Of a stretch of 9,296 bases of DNA, positions 1 through 6,077 are shown one piece after another. Both the position numbers and the translations under genes were made by a program. The notes under the pieces were generated by a model. It saw only the letters and a program-made list of their open reading frames with translations, searched no databases and was not told the origin of the DNA. Position 1 is the stretch's first letter. Every line of letters starts with the position of its first letter. This DNA is from a bacterium (lineage in GTDB: Bacteria > Sumerlaeota > Sumerlaeia > MVZB01), in contig JAMCWS010000279.1 of NCBI GenBank assembly GCA_023480605.1, forward strand, positions 1 to 9,296, written 5' to 3'.

Positions 1-1
1 A

Positions 2-199
2 TCGTACCCGCCGGGCGGCGAGGAGTTCGACAAAATCCAGTACAAACGGCGCAACGTGGTCGAACGACTGATCGGCCGGATCAAGGAATACCGTCGCGTG
101 GCCACGCGATACGACAAACTGGCCGAATCTTTTCGAGCGTTTATCTTGTTGGCGTTCATCCGTATTTGGCTCCGAAATCAATTATCGGACAGGGCCTAG
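2..199 (+). pseudogene. C-terminal end of an IS5-family (DDE) transposase, cut by the window edge
   Basis: An open frame enters from the left edge and ends at TAG 197-199, giving 65 residues. It carries the Y-x2-R-x3-E-x6-K signature of IS4/IS5-type DDE transposases, in YKRRNVVERLIGRIK, where the E is the third catalytic residue. The hydrophobic tail (FRAFILLAFIRIWLR) is typical of the IS5 C-terminus. The sequence just before the stop (TTATCGGACAGGGCC) looks like the terminal inverted repeat of such an element, so the transposase probably runs to the very end of its IS. The N-terminal part and the other end lie outside the window, so I cannot say whether the copy is intact. The T and A of the stop codon are also the left TA of the adjacent IS630 element. 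Confidence 0.85.
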
Positions 200-212
200 T
201 GTAGTGTCTCAT
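199..212 (+). repeat. Left terminal inverted repeat of the IS630 element
   Basis: GTGTAGTGTCTCAT, a perfect inverted match to 1362-1375. It is preceded by the TA target duplication at 197-198. The transposase stop codon (TGA on the minus strand, 209-211) falls inside it. Confidence 0.92.
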
Positions 213-1294
213 GCTGATTGCAGATTATCCAGCGTCGCGCGGGTGCGCCGGACTTTCTCGAGAATATCCTCGGCCTTGGCCGTCCAGACAATTGACTTGG
301 GGTCATCATTGTGAGCCTCGATGTAAGTCATGATCGCCTCAATCAGTTCAGGCACGTCGCCGAAGACGCCCCGACGGATGCATTTGTCGGTCAGGTCGCG
401 AAACCAGCGCTCGATCAAGTTGAGCCACGAACTCGATGTCGGAATGAGATGAACATGGAACCGTTTGTGCCGCGCCAGCCACTTTTTGACCTTGGGGTGT
501 TTGTGCGTGGCGTAATTATCGGCGATGATGTGCAGGTCCAGATCGGCCGGGGTCTGCTCGTCGATAAGCTTGAGGAATTTAATCCATTCCTGATGACGAT
601 GACGGCTCATGCAGGTGCCGATCAGTCGGCCCTGGGCCAGCTCGATCGCCGCGAACAGCGTGGTCGTGCCGTTGCGTTTGTAGTCGTGCGTCAGCGTGGC
701 GCAGCGGCCCGGATACATCGGCAGGCTTGGCTGGGTGCGGTCCAGCGCCTGAATCTGGCTTTTCTCGTCGGCGCACAGCACCAGGGCGTTTTCCGGCGGA
801 TTCAGATACAGGCCCACGACATCGACCAGCTTTTCGGCGAAGCGCCGGTCGTTGCTGACCTTGAACGTGCGCACAAGGTGGGGCTTGAGGCCGTTAGCGG
901 CCCAGACGCGCTGCACCATCGATTTGTCGGTCTTGAGCTCCCGGGCCAGCGTTCGCGTGCTCCAGTGCGTGGCGCCCGCGGGTTTTTCGGTCGTGGTTTT
1001 TCTGAGGATTCGCGGCGCCAGTCGGGCGCGCTTGGTGGGCTTGCGTCCGCCGCGCGGGGCATCCTTGGCGATGCCGTCCAGGCCGCGCTCGGCAAAACGT
1101 TTGCGCCAGCGGCCGACGGTGTTGACATCCGTGGAAAGCTCGCGGGCGATGTCTTTGTTCATGACCCCCTCGGCCGCCCGCAGCGCGATCTTGGCGCGCA
1201 GCACCAGCCGCGCCGCAGTGGATCGCCCGCGCGACCAACGCGTCAGTGTCGCTCGTTGGTCTTCGGTCACGGTCAACGGTTGGGCAACTCTCAT
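209..1294 (-). CDS. IS630-family transposase
   Basis: This is the cut-and-paste DDE transposase of the surrounding element. The N-terminal third is a helix-turn-helix DNA-binding region (about residues 30-135, including NKDIARELSTDVNTVGRWRKRF and a second HTH around residues 115-135) of the kind that recognises the terminal repeats. The catalytic RNase H-like core shows the expected acidic triad: D176 in CADEKSQ, D259 in ADNYATHKH and E295 in SSWLNLIERWF, with the last two about 35 residues apart, as in the family. I chose ATG 1294 (361 aa) because AAAGGA lies 8 nt upstream of it. Two upstream in-frame ATGs at 1303 and 1300 would add three residues but overlap that ribosome binding site. The frame is undamaged and the length is normal for the family. 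Confidence 0.93.
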   Translation of the reverse strand: MRVAQPLTVTEDQRATLTRWSRGRSTAARLVLRAKIALRAAEGVMNKDIARELSTDVNTVGRWRKRFAERGLDGIAKDAPRGGRKPTKRARLAPRILRKTTTEKPAGATHWSTRTLARELKTDKSMVQRVWAANGLKPHLVRTFKVSNDRRFAEKLVDVVGLYLNPPENALVLCADEKSQIQALDRTQPSLPMYPGRCATLTHDYKRNGTTTLFAAIELAQGRLIGTCMSRHRHQEWIKFLKLIDEQTPADLDLHIIADNYATHKHPKVKKWLARHKRFHVHLIPTSSSWLNLIERWFRDLTDKCIRRGVFGDVPELIEAIMTYIEAHNDDPKSIVWTAKAEDILEKVRRTRATLDNLQSA

Positions 1295-1361
1295 CGGCAT
1301 CATCCTTTCACATCGCGTTCAAGGACGATACCGCAAATTTCACTCATAATCAACTATAATT

Positions 1362-1375
1362 ATGAGACACTACAC
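1362..1375 (-). repeat. Right terminal inverted repeat of the IS630 element
   Basis: ATGAGACACTACAC, the reverse complement of 199-212. It is followed by the TA target duplication at 1376-1377. The identity stops just inside the element at 1361, so the repeat is 14 bp, or 17 bp if the TA and the flanking C/G are counted. Confidence 0.92.
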
Positions 1376-1567
1376 TAGGGCGCAAGGTGACGGCGCACTC
1401 GTTCCGGCACACTTACGCAACCATGATGGCCGAAGCGGTGGGTGGTAATCCGTTTGTGCTCAAAGCGGCCTTGGGTCATGCCCAAATCAGCACCACGGAT
1501 CAGTATTGCCACGCGGCGGCCCCGGCCACGGTAATCGACATCACACCTTACTGCACCCCCGGGGAGG

Positions 1568-1593
1568 GGATGGGTATACAGGATGGGTGTACA
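1568..1593 (+). repeat. Two tandem 13-bp units near the integrase 3' end
   Basis: GGATGGGTATACA (1568-1580) is followed directly by GGATGGGTGTACA (1581-1593), 12 of 13 bases identical. It lies in the weakly conserved tail of the integrase frame, between the catalytic tyrosine and the terminator. A regulatory or recombination arm-site role is possible but not shown. Confidence 0.55.
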
Positions 1594-1596
1594 CAA

Positions 1597-1622
1597 GAAA
1601 CCCCGGTGGCAGCCGGGGTTTC
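1597..1622 (-). terminator. Rho-independent terminator of the tRNA-Val gene
   Basis: A perfect 10-bp stem, GAAACCCCGG / CCGGGGTTTC, encloses a 6-nt loop. On the minus strand the stem ends in GGGGTTTC followed by TTGTGT, giving a T-rich tail 20 nt beyond the tRNA 3' end. In the plus direction no T tract follows, so it most probably serves the tRNA rather than the integrase remnant whose coding end it overlaps. Confidence 0.75.
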
Positions 1623-1641
1623 GTAAGTCCAATCATTTCAG

Positions 1642-1718
1642 TGGTGGGTGGTACAAGATTCGAACTTGTGACCTCTGGCATGTGAGGCCAGCGCTCTAAC
1701 CAGCTGAGCTAACCACCC
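1642..1718 (-). tRNA. tRNA-Val (anticodon CAC), CCA encoded
   Basis: A full cloverleaf can be drawn on the minus strand. The acceptor stem is GGGTGGT / ACCACCC, followed by TA, a D arm (GCTC-AGCTGGTTA-GAGC), an anticodon stem CTGGC / GCCAG with loop CTCACAT, a 5-nt variable loop AGGTC and a T arm ACAAG-TTCGAAT-CTTGT. The anticodon at 1684-1682 is CAC, which reads the valine codon GTG. The discriminator A is followed by an encoded CCA (1644-1642). The 3' end faces the integrase fragment, the usual arrangement for a tRNA used as an island attachment site. Confidence 0.97.
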
Positions 1719-1734
1719 CCGCAAGGGCAAAAGC

Positions 1735-1762
1735 ATCTTAACAAACGGGGGGGGTGAGTCAA
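1735..1762 (-). promoter_or_regulatory. Sigma70-type promoter of the tRNA-Val gene
   Basis: TTGACT (1762-1757) and TAAGAT (1740-1735) are separated by 16 bp on the minus strand. The -10 box lies 16 bp before the tRNA 5' end, so transcription would start about 10 nt upstream of the mature tRNA. A run of G on the plus strand fills part of the spacer. Confidence 0.6.
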
Positions 1763-1901
1763 GTTTTTTCCCGCCGGTTTGCCCGGCCGTCCGACCGCCC
1801 GGCGCCCGGCCGCCCGCCACGACGTGGCGATATTTTGGGCGTGATAATTCGCCGCACCCATCCCATAATCGACCCATCAACCGGATTGGAGCGGAAAGGG
1901 A

Positions 1902-3893
1902 ATGACTCGATCGCGCCTGATTGCGTTCATCCTCATCGCGTCGCTGACCGGCGCGATCGCCGAACCCGGAGCAGGACAGTCCCCCGCCCCGCCGCCAGAC
2001 CGATCCGCCAAAGGAGAACCGGCACTCATGGTTACCCCTCCGGATTCCGATGCCATCGTCCGCGAGATTCTGGCCGTGCGCACGCCGCCGCTGCGCGAAC
2101 TCGCCGTCGCGCGCACGTTGTCGGTGTCCGATTTCGGCGCGCGGCCCGATGACGACGGCGACGATCTGCCGGCCGTGCGCCGGGCCGTCGCGGCGGCGAT
2201 CGACGGCGGCGTCGCCACGGAAATCAGTTTTCCGCGCGGCCGCTACGTCTTCGCCCCGCCCAACACCGAGGCCGACCAGTGCTTGGTCGTCAGCGGCGCC
2301 CGGAACCTGGCCATCAACGGCAACGGCTCGGAGATCGTCATCCGCAATCCGATCATGGGCCTTATACGCATCGAGCGTTCGCAAAATATCATCCTCAAGA
2401 ACTTTACGATCGATTTCGATCCCCCGCCCTTCACGCAAGGGGTCATCGAAGCGGCCGATCCCGCCGCCGGGACGGTCGATTACCGTATTTCGCCAGGCTT
2501 TCCGCCACTCGACGCGCCCATGTTCGTCAACGCCAAGCCCAATCTCAACTGGCGCGATTGCGCGACCTGGGGGATGCTGAAAGATCGCGCCATCCCGGGC
2601 CGACTCAAGGCGGACTGCCCAAACTGCTACTTTCTGCAGCACTCCGAAAAGCTGGGCGAAGGGCTTTTCCGCATGCATATTTTGCCGAAGTCGAGTGTGG
2701 CCGCCTTCGAACCGGGCGATCACTACGTTCATCTGGCCCGCCTCGAACAAATCCAGTCGGCGCTCGCCGTCGCCGACCGGTCCGAACAGGTCACTTATCT
2801 TAATCTGATTTGTTACGCCAGCAATAACTGGGCTTTCATCGCCACCTACACCTCATGCTACAACGTCATCGACTGCCGCGTGCCGCTCCGGCCGGGCTAT
2901 TGGCACACATTCGATTCCGACGGCGTCAGCAATCACGGCAGCCGCATCGGCGCTTGGATTGAGGGCTGCCTGTTCGAGGGGATCGCCGACGATTTCTGCA
3001 ACACCGGCGCGCCGCGCATGGCCATCCTGGCGGCTCCCGCCCCAACGCAACTGGTCATGAAATCCCTCGATCCCTGGAAGATCCGGACGGGCGACCGGCT
3101 GCTTGTCTTCAATCCGCGCGAAGGACTGCCCATCGCCGATGCCACCGTGGCGGCGGTCGACTACGAACGGGGACTCGTCACGGTCGACCATCCCCTGCCG
3201 CCGTTGCAGATTGGGCCTTCAAGAACTTCCGACTACGTATACAACCGTGACACGTCGGCATCGTATTTCGTCATGCGCAACAACACCGTGCGCAACTCGC
3301 GGCGGTTCGCCAACTACCTGAGCGGCCCCGTCTCGCACGGCCTCATCGAGAACAGCCACTACGAAGGTCTGGACGGGGCGGCCGTCATTCTGCGCAACGA
3401 AGTCGACTGGGATGTGCCGATGGCCGACCGCGAGCGCGCGGCCGCCGCCAGCGGCCGCCTGCCTTTCGCCAACGACGGCCGGTTCGCGTTCTTGAAGGCC
3501 CAATCTGCAACGGGCAACACGATCCGCGCCTGCGGTTTCGCCTCGCCCAGCGGCGTCATCACGACCGGCATGGGCCGGATCGGCTTCAAAGAATCCCGCT
3601 GGCAGGGCCAAAGCAATCTCGTGATCGAAAACAACACCATCGAGAACGCGTGCGGCAACAACCTGCTGTCGCTCGGGGGCACGTGGAATGCCGCCATCCG
3701 CGCCAACACGTTCCGCAATCGAGCCAATCCCTACCCCGGCGCCCCGTCGGCGATCATCCGGATTTGGAACTCCACCGGGGCGACGATCACCGGCAATAAG
3801 GCCATCGACGACCGGCCGGTCGGAGCCTTCGTCGAGCAAGGCGAAAACGTCGCCGGCCTGCGCGAAAGCGGCAATACGCTGGCGAAGCCATAA
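1902..3893 (+). CDS. Secreted right-handed beta-helix protein, GH110-like (putative alpha-1,3-galactosidase)
   Basis: This 663-residue exported protein starts with a Sec signal peptide (residues 1-20, RLIAFILIASLTGAIA, likely cut after AIA). The start ATG 1902 has GGAG 10 nt upstream. SVSDFGARPDDDGDDLPAVRRAV (74-96) is the entry motif shared by pectate-lyase-like beta-helix enzymes. Repeated IENNTIEN-, MRNNTVRN- and IEGCLFEG-type strands continue to the C-terminus. FTIDFDPPPFTQGVIEAAD (168-186) and FDSDGVSNHGSRIG...FEGIADDF (337-365) resemble glycoside hydrolase family 110, which removes terminal alpha-1,3-linked galactose. D340, D363 and D364 keep the one-then-23/24 spacing that I recall for the GH110 catalytic aspartates. 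Residues 371-445 look like an inserted small beta domain, as in that family. Substrate specificity cannot be read from sequence; another beta-helix glycosidase or lyase is the alternative. It converges on uxaC with a 32-bp gap. Confidence 0.8.
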   Translation: MTRSRLIAFILIASLTGAIAEPGAGQSPAPPPDRSAKGEPALMVTPPDSDAIVREILAVRTPPLRELAVARTLSVSDFGARPDDDGDDLPAVRRAVAAAIDGGVATEISFPRGRYVFAPPNTEADQCLVVSGARNLAINGNGSEIVIRNPIMGLIRIERSQNIILKNFTIDFDPPPFTQGVIEAADPAAGTVDYRISPGFPPLDAPMFVNAKPNLNWRDCATWGMLKDRAIPGRLKADCPNCYFLQHSEKLGEGLFRMHILPKSSVAAFEPGDHYVHLARLEQIQSALAVADRSEQVTYLNLICYASNNWAFIATYTSCYNVIDCRVPLRPGYWHTFDSDGVSNHGSRIGAWIEGCLFEGIADDFCNTGAPRMAILAAPAPTQLVMKSLDPWKIRTGDRLLVFNPREGLPIADATVAAVDYERGLVTVDHPLPPLQIGPSRTSDYVYNRDTSASYFVMRNNTVRNSRRFANYLSGPVSHGLIENSHYEGLDGAAVILRNEVDWDVPMADRERAAAASGRLPFANDGRFAFLKAQSATGNTIRACGFASPSGVITTGMGRIGFKESRWQGQSNLVIENNTIENACGNNLLSLGGTWNAAIRANTFRNRANPYPGAPSAIIRIWNSTGATITGNKAIDDRPVGAFVEQGENVAGLRESGNTLAKP

Positions 3894-3925
3894 TCCGACC
3901 GGCGTGTTCCTTCCCGGCCGTCGGC

Positions 3926-5344
3926 TCAGGTCTTGTCGAATCCGAAATAACTAACCGCGTTATGGTAACTGATGTCGCGGACCATCCGGCCGACAAGGTT
4001 CATGTCGCGCGGCAGCTCGCCGGCCTCGATCTCGCGCCCCAGCAGGTTGCAGAGGATGCGGCGGAAGTATTCATGGCGCGTGTAGGACAGGAACGAGCGA
4101 GAGTCCGTCAGCATGCCGACGAAACGGCTCAAAAGGCCCACATTCGACAGGGCGTTGAGCTGCGCCTCCATGCCGTCTTTCTGGTCGAGGAACCACCAGC
4201 CACTGCCCAACTGAATCTTGCCGGGCACGCTGCCGTCCTGGAAATTCCCCGCCATCGCGGCCAGCAGGTAGGTGTCGCGCGGATTCAGGTTGTAGAGGAT
4301 GGTTTTGGCGAGACGCCCGGCTTGGTCGAGCCGATCGAGCAATCGGGCCAGCGGCTGGGCCACCGGCCAGTCGCCGATCGAATCGTATCCGGCGTCGGGT
4401 CCGAGCCGGAGGAAGGCGCGGGTGTTGGTGTTGCGCAGGGCGCCGAGGTGGTATTGTTGCGTCCAGCCCTTCTCCCCGTCCATCAGGCCGAATTCGTAAA
4501 GCATGGCCGACTTGAAGCGGAGGATCTCGCCGGCATCGAGAGCGGCGCCGCCGCGGATTTTCGCGAAGATCCGGGCGGCCTCGGCTTCCGTAACTTCCTC
4601 GGCCCAGATCGTATCGACGCCGTGGTCGGAGAGCCGGCAACCCCGGCTGTGGAAAAAGTCGTGGCGCTGGCGCAGGGCCGCCATGTATCCGCCCCAATCC
4701 TTCGCCTCGACGCCGCCGGCCGCCTCCAGCCGGCCGACCCAGGCGTTGAAAGCTTCGGGCGACTCGACGGCCATACCCTTATCGGGCCGGAAGGCCGGCA
4801 GAACGCGGATCGGGAATGATTCGTCACGAGCCAGCGCGTCGTGGTATTCGAGCCGGTCGGTGGGGTCATCGGTGGTGCAGACCAGTTCGACGTTCATCCG
4901 GCGCATGATGCCCCGGCATGAAAATCCAGGCGTGGCCAGCAGGGCGTTGCACTCCTCCCAGATGCCGCGCGCGGTGGCGGGCGAAAGGAGCCGGTCGCCG
5001 ATGCCGAAGGGGCGTTTCAGTTCCAGGTGGGTCCAGTGGTAGAGCGGGTTGCGCAGGACGCAAGGAACGGTTTCGGCCCATTTTTCGAATTTTTCCCAGT
5101 CGCCGGCGTCGCCCGTGCAATATCGCTCGGCGACGCCGTTGGCCCGCATGGCGCGCCATTTGTAATGGTCGCCGGCCAGCCAGGCTTCGGTCAGGTTGGC
5201 GAAGCGATGGTCCTCGGCCACCAGTCGGGGCGACAGGTGGCAATGGTAATCGATGATGGGCAGGTCGCGGGCGAAGGTGTGATAAAGCTCGACCGCCGTG
5301 TCGTTGTGAAGCATAAAGTTTTCGGTGATGAAATTGTTGCTCAT
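3926..5344 (-). CDS. uxaC: Glucuronate isomerase (uronate isomerase)
   Basis: UxaC catalyses reversible isomerisation of D-glucuronate to D-fructuronate and D-galacturonate to D-tagaturonate (EC 5.3.1.12), the first cytoplasmic step of hexuronate breakdown. At 472 residues it matches the family length. Family marks are PIIDYHCHLSP (29-39), with the metal-binding H34 and H36 of the amidohydrolase fold; LVCTTDDPTDRLEYH in the first half; FRPDKG; and near the C-terminus TDSRSFLSYTRHEYFRRILCNLLG, a strongly conserved UxaC block. The start ATG 5344 is preceded by GAGGGG about 4 nt upstream and gives the usual N-terminus (F.ENF.L....A.ELYH). No signal peptide. No uxaB/uxuB-type partner is visible in the window, so it stands alone here. 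The reading frame stays open upstream through a D/E/H-coding repeat but without a start codon. Confidence 0.97.
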   Translation of the reverse strand: MSNNFITENFMLHNDTAVELYHTFARDLPIIDYHCHLSPRLVAEDHRFANLTEAWLAGDHYKWRAMRANGVAERYCTGDAGDWEKFEKWAETVPCVLRNPLYHWTHLELKRPFGIGDRLLSPATARGIWEECNALLATPGFSCRGIMRRMNVELVCTTDDPTDRLEYHDALARDESFPIRVLPAFRPDKGMAVESPEAFNAWVGRLEAAGGVEAKDWGGYMAALRQRHDFFHSRGCRLSDHGVDTIWAEEVTEAEAARIFAKIRGGAALDAGEILRFKSAMLYEFGLMDGEKGWTQQYHLGALRNTNTRAFLRLGPDAGYDSIGDWPVAQPLARLLDRLDQAGRLAKTILYNLNPRDTYLLAAMAGNFQDGSVPGKIQLGSGWWFLDQKDGMEAQLNALSNVGLLSRFVGMLTDSRSFLSYTRHEYFRRILCNLLGREIEAGELPRDMNLVGRMVRDISYHNAVSYFGFDKT

Positions 5345-5392
5345 GATCCCCTCGCCATTAGCGGAGCTATTCCCGCGCGGCGCCGTTGCGCC

Positions 5393-5490
5393 GTCATGCT
5401 CATGTTCGTCATCGTCATCGTGCTCGTGCTCGCAATCGTCATCGTCCTCGTGCGTGGGTTCGTATACGTGCTCGTTGTCGATGTCGATTC
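5393..5490 (-). repeat. Degenerate GAC/CAC/GAG-type microsatellite upstream of uxaC
   Basis: On the minus strand the roughly 100-bp tract is built from three- and six-base units such as GACGAT, GAGCAC and GACATC. Read in the uxaC frame it would encode almost only D, E and H (for example EDDDDCEHEHDDDDEHEHD). That frame has an in-frame TGA just upstream and no ATG/GTG/TTG before the uxaC start, so it is not translated as part of UxaC in any way I can support. It may be leader sequence or the remnant of an acidic/His-rich protein tail. Confidence 0.6.
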
Positions 5491-5523
5491 TTCACCCGTA
5501 TCCCTTGACTCGGGATCGTGCCA

Positions 5524-5551
5524 TTAATACTCCAAAATCTCGGGAAGGCAA
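5524..5551 (-). promoter_or_regulatory. Weak candidate promoter upstream of uxaC
   Basis: TTGCCT (5551-5546) and TATTAA (5529-5524) are 16 bp apart on the minus strand and point at uxaC. Each hexamer matches the sigma70 consensus at only four positions, and the leader would be about 170 nt long and include the microsatellite. It is offered only because no better candidate is seen. Confidence 0.22.
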
Positions 5552-5584
5552 GGAAGTACCCATGACGATAGAAATCCTGAACAG

Positions 5585-5771
5585 CTCCGTGGGGGCTCCC
5601 GGTGGATAGCCGTGGGTTTTGACCTCCGGTTTCGGAGAATGCTGGTATCGATCCTGAAGGGGTCGCCCAAAAATCCACCGAAACGGGCAACCCCTTCAGG
5701 ATTGCATGGTTTTTGCCTGCTTTACCGTAGGTTAAAACTTACGGCTATTTATCGGGCTCCCCTTCAGGGAG
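5585..5771. repeat. Large imperfect palindrome: two inverted copies of an about 85-bp dispersed-type repeat
   Basis: The core is ATCCTGAAGGGGTCGCCC (5651-5668) facing its complement at 5685-5702, with 17 of 18 pairs matching and a 16-nt loop between. The similarity extends outward on both sides. Each arm, read toward the core, has a CTCC...GGG.G/CCC block, then ATAGCCGT, a GTTTT.ACCT.CGGT block and CCTGAAGGGG. Left arm 5585-5668 is on the plus strand, right arm 5771-5685 on the minus strand. The right arm also contains its own small hairpin, CCGTAGGTT / AACTTACGG (5725-5744). No gene is seen in it. The layout resembles REP/BIME-like or other dispersed extragenic repeats. Confidence 0.75.
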
Positions 5772-5987
5772 AATAACTCACGCGCTGGGTGGGAAACGCC
5801 ATGGCGAAGTCATCTTCAGTGCCGGAAGCGCGACGAAGTCGTAGGCCCGGACGCCAGTCGGGGTGCCGGACGGACGGACGAACGCCGAGTCCCGGAGGGA
5901 CGACAGAATCACGATGAGACGCATCTTTCCCGCCGTATCGGCGGATGCGACCGCATCTGTCTCGCGATTTCGCGGGATGCCCCCTCC
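5772..5987. other. Intergenic sequence without a recognisable gene, repeat-like
   Basis: The stretch has no start codon with a ribosome binding site and no recognisable protein in any frame. It contains short palindromes such as GTCCCGGAGGGAC (5889-5901) and CGCGATTTCGCG, and GGA-rich tandem runs (CGGACGGACGGACG around 5867-5882). On the minus strand it reads like the CGTCCCTCCGGGAC-type dispersed intergenic sequence that I associate with some PVC-group and acidobacterial genomes. That link is from memory and unverified. Confidence 0.4.
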
Positions 5988-6031
5988 CAAAAAGACCGGC
6001 GGGGTCTTCGTGAACGAAGACCCCGCCTGTC
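5988..6031 (-). terminator. Rho-independent terminator of the pilO-pilP-pilQ operon
   Basis: A perfect 13-bp stem (5998-6010 GGCGGGGTCTTCG, 6015-6027 CGAAGACCCCGCC) has a 4-nt loop and three further outer pairs after one mismatch. On the minus strand it is followed by TTTTT (5993-5989). It lies about 50 nt beyond the secretin stop codon, the expected place for the operon end. Confidence 0.88.
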
Positions 6032-6077
6032 CGAAGGAATATGTAACATCCCGAGCGCGACCGTAAAAGAGAGGGAT

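Larger units (their letters stand above)
199..1375 (-). mobile_element. Complete IS630-family insertion sequence, about 1.18 kb
   Basis: The element is bounded by perfect 14-bp inverted repeats (GTGTAGTGTCTCAT at 199-212 and its reverse complement at 1362-1375) and flanked by TA dinucleotides at 197-198 and 1376-1377. A TA target duplication is the hallmark of the IS630/Tc1/mariner superfamily. One more base pair on each side (C196, G1378) extends the identity to 17 bp. The element holds one intact transposase gene on the minus strand, whose stop codon lies within the left repeat. With intact ends and an intact gene it could be active or recently inserted; this is inferred, not shown. Confidence 0.93.
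1378..1626 (+). pseudogene. C-terminal fragment of a tyrosine recombinase (phage/island-type integrase)
   Basis: The 82-residue open frame has no start of its own; GTG 1387 is the only candidate and is probably just a valine codon. It contains the end of the tyrosine-recombinase catalytic domain: the H-x-x-R box (AHSFRHTYAT), the LGH motif (LGHAQISTT) and the nucleophile tyrosine in DQYCHA (residue 43 of the fragment). The first catalytic arginine and the whole DNA-binding N-terminal part are missing. Going left, the frame runs directly into the IS630 end and then the IS5-like end, so insertions removed or displaced the 5' half. The last residues (about 1597 onward) overlap the tRNA terminator hairpin. 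Lying next to the 3' end of a tRNA gene, it most likely belonged to an integrative element that used that tRNA as attachment site. Presumed non-functional. Confidence 0.85.

Noticed and set aside
311..1378. Long plus-strand open frame opposite the IS630 transposase
   Set aside because: It is the antisense shadow of a GC-rich gene. It matches no family I know, while the minus strand carries the full DDE triad.
1817..1827. CCACGACGTGG palindrome upstream of the beta-helix gene as an operator
   Set aside because: It is short, in very GC-rich sequence, and no promoter with acceptable boxes was found near it.
1638..2750. Long minus-strand open frame running through the tRNA and the beta-helix gene
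   Set aside because: Its C-terminal part would be translated tRNA, and the rest is antisense to a well-supported secreted protein.
3894..3925. Possible bidirectional terminator between the beta-helix gene and uxaC
   Set aside because: Only a 5-bp CCGAC/GTCGG stem forms, with mismatches inside and no T tract; too weak to call.
5345..5502. N-terminal extension of UxaC through the D/E/H-coding repeat
   Set aside because: The frame is open but has no start codon, and the ATG at 5344 has a good ribosome site and gives the family's usual N-terminus.
5027..5527. Plus-strand frame ending in a membrane-like stretch of V, I and L
   Set aside because: The hydrophobic stretch is the opposite strand of the GAC/CAC microsatellite, and the rest is antisense to uxaC. 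No ribosome site.
5439..5690. Minus-strand 83-residue open frame over the palindrome
   Set aside because: It is made of the repeat arms and microsatellite, with no ribosome site and no recognisable protein. The sequence is better explained as repeat DNA.
5778..5990. Minus-strand 70-residue open frame between the terminator and the palindrome
   Set aside because: It has no ribosome site or family resemblance, begins just past the operon terminator and reads through short palindromes.
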